Shown one piece after another: positions 61,017 to 64,000 of a stretch of 64,000 bases of DNA. Origin of the DNA: Bacillota bacterium (GTDB lineage: Bacteria; Bacillota; Clostridia; Christensenellales; Christensenellaceae); NCBI GenBank assembly GCA_023408315.1, contig JAEYKI010000006.1:124001-188000 (forward strand). The letters are read 5' to 3'. The position numbers were made by a program, and so were the translations under genes. Position 1 is the stretch's first letter. Every line of letters begins with the position of its first letter. The notes beneath the pieces are model-generated. The model saw only the letters and a list, made by a program, of their open reading frames with translations, did no database searches and was not told the DNA's origin.

Positions 61017-62204
61017 TTATTTTGTGAACTGAGCTTTATACTCTTCTACCTGTTTTTCGTATTCAGGTATCATATCCTGCGTTATGAACTGATGCGTCAT
61101 AACATACTCTTTGCTGGGATCTGCGTTCTTGCCCTGTGCAATCTCAATCGCCATGGGGATCAGATACTCACCGTATTTCTCAGGATAATACGCAACGGAG
61201 CCAACCCAGCATTTAGCCGAAGGATCTTTTTTCAACGCCAGGTTTACAAACTGGGCAGACACGTTATGGGAAGCGAGTATGCAATCGTCTGTCCTGTTGG
61301 CTGTCTGAGCAGCCGCAAAGATACCCTGCGTTGTTTCGTCGTTCACAGCTACTGTGGCTATGCTGTGCATATCCGGATGAGCCGTCAGGAAGGCTGCAAA
61401 TTTGTCCTTGCCCTGAATGGTTGTATCCGAACCGCCGCCGCCCATATCAATCCAGAATATCTGGTCTTCAGTCAGCTTGATTCCTGCTTTTTCAAGGCCC
61501 TGAATTGCGCCGCCCATTCTCTTTTTAACCAGATCGCCGTTTTCGGAGTTAAAGAAAAGCACTAAAGCGTCAATTTTTCCATCTTTATTTTCTTTTGCAT
61601 ATTTGGCAATCGCCTCGCCGCAAAGTTCGCCGGCCTGTTGGTTGTTGGCGCCCATGAACCATGCGCGGTCTGTTTTATTGGCGGAGAAATATTCCACATC
61701 TATACCAATAACGCCTTTGCCGCCCTTCTGTTTAACAACGTCCACGATGTTTCCACCAACTTCGTTATTAACGTTAAAGTCGATAATAACATTCGCGCCC
61801 TGCATCATAAGGGAATCAACGTTAGGCATAATCTTCTGCGGATCGAAACCCGATACCGTGTACAACAATTTTACGCCGTATTTGGCAGCTTCAAATTTTA
61901 AGCTATTGTACACGTTTGTAAAGAATTCGATCGAATCTGAACCTGCATTATAACCCACAACCACATCTTCATTTCCGGTTGTAGCCACCTGCGGCGGCGT
62001 CGTTACAATACTGCTGGTGCTGCTGTCAGCCGAAGCCGGCGCTGCAGACGATGCCTCAGCTGCAGATGATGCGGGAGCTGCCGACGACGCAGGTGCTGCC
62101 GACGATGCAGCGGCTTCCGACGATGCAGCGGGCGTTGCTGTGCATGCGGCCAGTACCATTAGTACCACCACAACAATCGCTATCACTACTGATAACTTTT
62201 TCAT
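61017..62204 (-). CDS. Sugar ABC transporter substrate-binding lipoprotein
   Basis: 395 aa. Lipobox VLAAC gives Cys21 as anchor. Residues 22-75 form a long Ala/Ser/Pro linker. The binding fold starts near DVVVGYNAGSDSIEFF. It is the first gene of the operon driven by 62389-62417, downstream of the rhamnose genes. A 6-deoxysugar such as L-rhamnose or a derivative is the best guess for its ligand. Confidence 0.92.
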   Translation of the reverse strand: MKKLSVVIAIVVVVLMVLAACTATPAASSEAAASSAAPASSAAPASSAAEASSAAPASADSSTSSIVTTPPQVATTGNEDVVVGYNAGSDSIEFFTNVYNSLKFEAAKYGVKLLYTVSGFDPQKIMPNVDSLMMQGANVIIDFNVNNEVGGNIVDVVKQKGGKGVIGIDVEYFSANKTDRAWFMGANNQQAGELCGEAIAKYAKENKDGKIDALVLFFNSENGDLVKKRMGGAIQGLEKAGIKLTEDQIFWIDMGGGGSDTTIQGKDKFAAFLTAHPDMHSIATVAVNDETTQGIFAAAQTANRTDDCILASHNVSAQFVNLALKKDPSAKCWVGSVAYYPEKYGEYLIPMAIEIAQGKNADPSKEYVMTHQFITQDMIPEYEKQVEEYKAQFTK

Positions 62205-62371
62205 TTCTACTCCTCCTTGATTCTTTTCATTGGATTATTTTTTATTTGTCTGCATATCCATACAGAACAAAATAGCTGCTTTTCTTAATACTTTTAATTT
62301 ACCGATTAATTAATTTGCAGAATGTATTTTTCTTTTTTGGCTTAATAATAATTTTTCTTATAGAAATTATA

Positions 62372-62417
62372 GGTTTATCGTTAAACCCATTGTGGCACTC
62401 TTTATTTTATTTGTCAA
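62372..62417 (-). promoter_or_regulatory. Promoter/operator module of the fourth transporter operon
   Basis: Minus strand TTGACA (62412-62417), 17-bp spacer, CACAAT (62389-62394), then GGTTTAACGATAAACC (62372-62387). The operator covers the start site. Almost identical to the module at 53505-53550. A long 5' leader of about 170 nt follows before the ATG at 62204. Confidence 0.75.
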
Positions 62418-62431
62418 TAGTTTTTTAATTT

Positions 62432-62764
62432 TCAATCCGTCAGCAGTTTGCCTTCCAATTGCTGATTCAGGTCGAATATTTTTTCGCACATCACCGGGTC
62501 CGCCGCGAACCACGGGCAAACCGTAATATCCCACTTTTTACATGCATCCGTTGACCTTAATTTGGAATTGCATTCCTGGTGCGACGTATCATCCGGGCAT
62601 TCCAGATAAATAATCGACTGGTTTTTATAGTAAAACAAAGCCTCTTTTGTATACCCCGCATCCCGGATGGCTTCCAGCATTTCGCGCCACGGATTTAAGT
62701 GGATAGCAATATACTCTTTTTCAAATTCGGGCTTAATTTCTATTACACATAAATACTTTTTCAT
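62432..62764 (-). CDS. rhaM: L-rhamnose mutarotase
   Basis: 110 aa, full length. Ferredoxin-like fold of RhaM, with the conserved HLNPWREMLEAIRDAGY and LYYKNQSIIY-type strand, and CPDD near residue 55. It interconverts alpha and beta anomers of L-rhamnose so that the isomerase can act. The ATG lies 3 nt after the isomerase stop codon, with its ribosome site in the isomerase end. Confidence 0.9.
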   Translation of the reverse strand: MKKYLCVIEIKPEFEKEYIAIHLNPWREMLEAIRDAGYTKEALFYYKNQSIIYLECPDDTSHQECNSKLRSTDACKKWDITVCPWFAADPVMCEKIFDLNQQLEGKLLTD

Positions 62765-62767
62765 CTT

Positions 62768-64000
62768 TCAGCCTCTTTTGAGTTGTACTTTTGATTCGTA
62801 TTCCTTCACTTTTGCAATCCAGTCAAAACCGCCGGGCATATTTTCAGTTTCCAGGTAATAATCCCAAACAGCTCCAAACGGCATTGTTTTAAGTTCCTCC
62901 GTCATTGCCAGCCTGGATGAAAAATCATTGCCAAACTCAATGTTTTTCAATTGATCCACAGGCATCAAAAGCGCTTCCAGCAGTGCTTTTTGCGCGTTGC
63001 GCACGCCTACCACCCAAGCTACGATCCTGTTGATGGAAGCGTCAAAATAATCAGTTGCAACATATACTCTTGAGAGCGCATTGCATTTTATAATTTCACG
63101 CATTAATGCGCGGGTCTCGTCGTCAAAAGCGGTCACATGGTCGCTATCCCAGCGCTCAGGCCGGGATACATGCAGAAGCAGGCCTTCAATAAACGGCAGG
63201 AGCGCGGATATTTTTCCAGACACCTTTTCCGTAGGATGGTAATGTCCTGTATCCATGGTTAAAATCACATCGTCCCGCTGTGCCACATAGGCCAGATAGA
63301 AGTCGTGGCTCCCCACAACATAGCACTCGCTTCCAATGCCAAACAGTTTGCTTTCCAGCGCATCTATATGGTATGTGTGATCCATTTTTTCAGAGAGGAC
63401 CTGATCCAGTGAGTCTTTCAATCTCATGCGGGGTGAAAGAGTATCTACAGGTATTTCTTTTTCACCGTCGTGCACCCAGATGTCGTGCACACATATTTGC
63501 TCCAGTTTTCTGCCAATATAATTTGAAATCTGCCTGCAGCGTTTATGGTGCTCAATCCAAAATGAGCGAATCGCGTCATCTTTATGTGAAAGCGTAAATC
63601 CGTCCGCGCCTTTGGGATGTGAGAAAGAAGTGGAATTAAAATCCAGTCCAACGTTGTTCTGTCTGGCCCAGGCGATCCAATTGTCAAAATGCTCAGGCAA
63701 TATACCGTCACGATCAACTTTTTTGCCGCCTGCCTCCAGGTAAGACGCATGAATGTTTATTTTTTTTGTGCCGGGAATCAGAGAAAGCATCAATTCAATG
63801 TCTGCACGCAGTTCCTGAGCGTTCCTGGCCTTTCCCGGGTAATTTCCCGTTGTTTGAATCCCTCCGGATAGCCCTTCCTGTATGTTTTCAAAGCCGGCAA
63901 CATCGTCTCCCTGCCAGCAATGTATAGATATTGGAGTCGCTTTTAAAATTTGCAACGCCTTGTCTACATCTACCCCTATTCCTGCATATTTTTCCTTTGC
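62768..64000 (-). CDS. rhaA: L-rhamnose isomerase (5' end cut by the window)
   Basis: At least 410 codons to the window edge. Strong similarity to E. coli RhaA: HCWQGDDVAGFEN, GGIQTTGNYPGKARNAQELRAD, LDFNSTSFSHP, GHYHPTE, LLHVSRPERWDSDH and FFDASINR. It converts L-rhamnose to L-rhamnulose. A TTG at 63955 is not the true start: the frame stays open to 64000, and the extra residues (AKEKYAGIGVDVDKALQIL) match the RhaA N-terminus. About 5-15 N-terminal residues lie outside. RhaB and RhaD are not in the window. Confidence 0.95.
   Translation of the reverse strand, partial: AKEKYAGIGVDVDKALQILKATPISIHCWQGDDVAGFENIQEGLSGGIQTTGNYPGKARNAQELRADIELMLSLIPGTKKINIHASYLEAGGKKVDRDGILPEHFDNWIAWARQNNVGLDFNSTSFSHPKGADGFTLSHKDDAIRSFWIEHHKRCRQISNYIGRKLEQICVHDIWVHDGEKEIPVDTLSPRMRLKDSLDQVLSEKMDHTYHIDALESKLFGIGSECYVVGSHDFYLAYVAQRDDVILTMDTGHYHPTEKVSGKISALLPFIEGLLLHVSRPERWDSDHVTAFDDETRALMREIIKCNALSRVYVATDYFDASINRIVAWVVGVRNAQKALLEALLMPVDQLKNIEFGNDFSSRLAMTEELKTMPFGAVWDYYLETENMPGGFDWIAKVKEYESKVQLKRG

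Noticed and set aside
62768..63955. TTG at 63955 as rhaA start
   Set aside because: The frame stays open to the window edge and the upstream residues match the RhaA N-terminus, so the gene is cut by the window.

Overview
The window reads as a chromosomal stretch of an anaerobic, low-to-moderate-GC Bacillota (Clostridia-like). The basis is strong GGAGG-type ribosome binding sites, sigma-A style promoters (TTGACA/TATAAT), LacI, GntR, AraC and ROK regulators, lipobox-anchored sugar-binding proteins with Ala/Ser-rich linkers, and an iron-sulfur flavoprotein next to nickel-insertion genes. The genus cannot be read from the sequence. Most genes lie on the minus strand, so transcription mostly runs from right to left. 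No rRNA, tRNA, CRISPR array, transposase or phage gene was seen.

Region 1 (1-7200) holds a molybdate/tungstate-type HTH-PBP regulator, with a promoter leading out of the window to the left. Next is an operon of a DUF5692-like membrane protein, hypB, a large FeS/FAD oxidoreductase and hypA. A divergent FadR-type GntR regulator faces it, with two TGGTTGTACCA operators placed just downstream of the two promoters.

Region 2 (7380-17627) is one nine-gene sugar operon: LacI regulator, RbsB/RbsA/RbsC-type ABC transporter, D-lyxose/D-mannose-type isomerase, FGGY kinase, class II aldolase, URO-D family protein and an L-fucose-isomerase-like protein. A divergent PocR-AraC regulator flanks it.

Region 3 (18870-33466) is a second sugar locus: ABC transporter, SDRs, two DeoC-type aldolases, an FGGY kinase, a URO-D protein, a UTRA-GntR regulator and an unusual LacI regulator fused to a type-1 extracellular-sugar-binding domain. 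Four similar operators lie in front of the permease, the URO-D gene and two SDR genes, which suggests one regulon.

Region 4 (33539-44193) has an amidohydrolase and then a third sugar operon. It contains a ROK repressor, a second lyxose/mannose-type isomerase, a transporter with a single-domain FrcA-like ATPase, a ROK kinase, a class II aldolase, a divergent 6-phosphofructokinase and a PfkB kinase. This is a plausible route from an aldohexose to triose phosphates.

Region 5 (44444-64000) has two operons driven by nearly identical promoter/operator modules (53505-53550 and 62372-62417). One encodes a fourth ABC transporter, three URO-D proteins and an SGNH esterase. The other encodes an MBL-fold hydrolase, a GarR-like reductase, a complete E1alpha/E1beta/E2/E3 thiamine-dependent dehydrogenase complex, two SDRs and a TIM-barrel isomerase. 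L-rhamnose mutarotase and L-rhamnose isomerase (cut by the window edge) lie upstream, so a 6-deoxysugar or a derivative is the likely inducer. The joint control of a 2-oxoacid/acyloin dehydrogenase complex with sugar oxidoreductases and URO-D proteins is the best candidate for an undescribed pathway here.

Recurrent structure: all four sugar-binding-protein genes are followed by a strong hairpin without a U-tract. A 265-bp chain of different palindromes interrupts the dehydrogenase operon.
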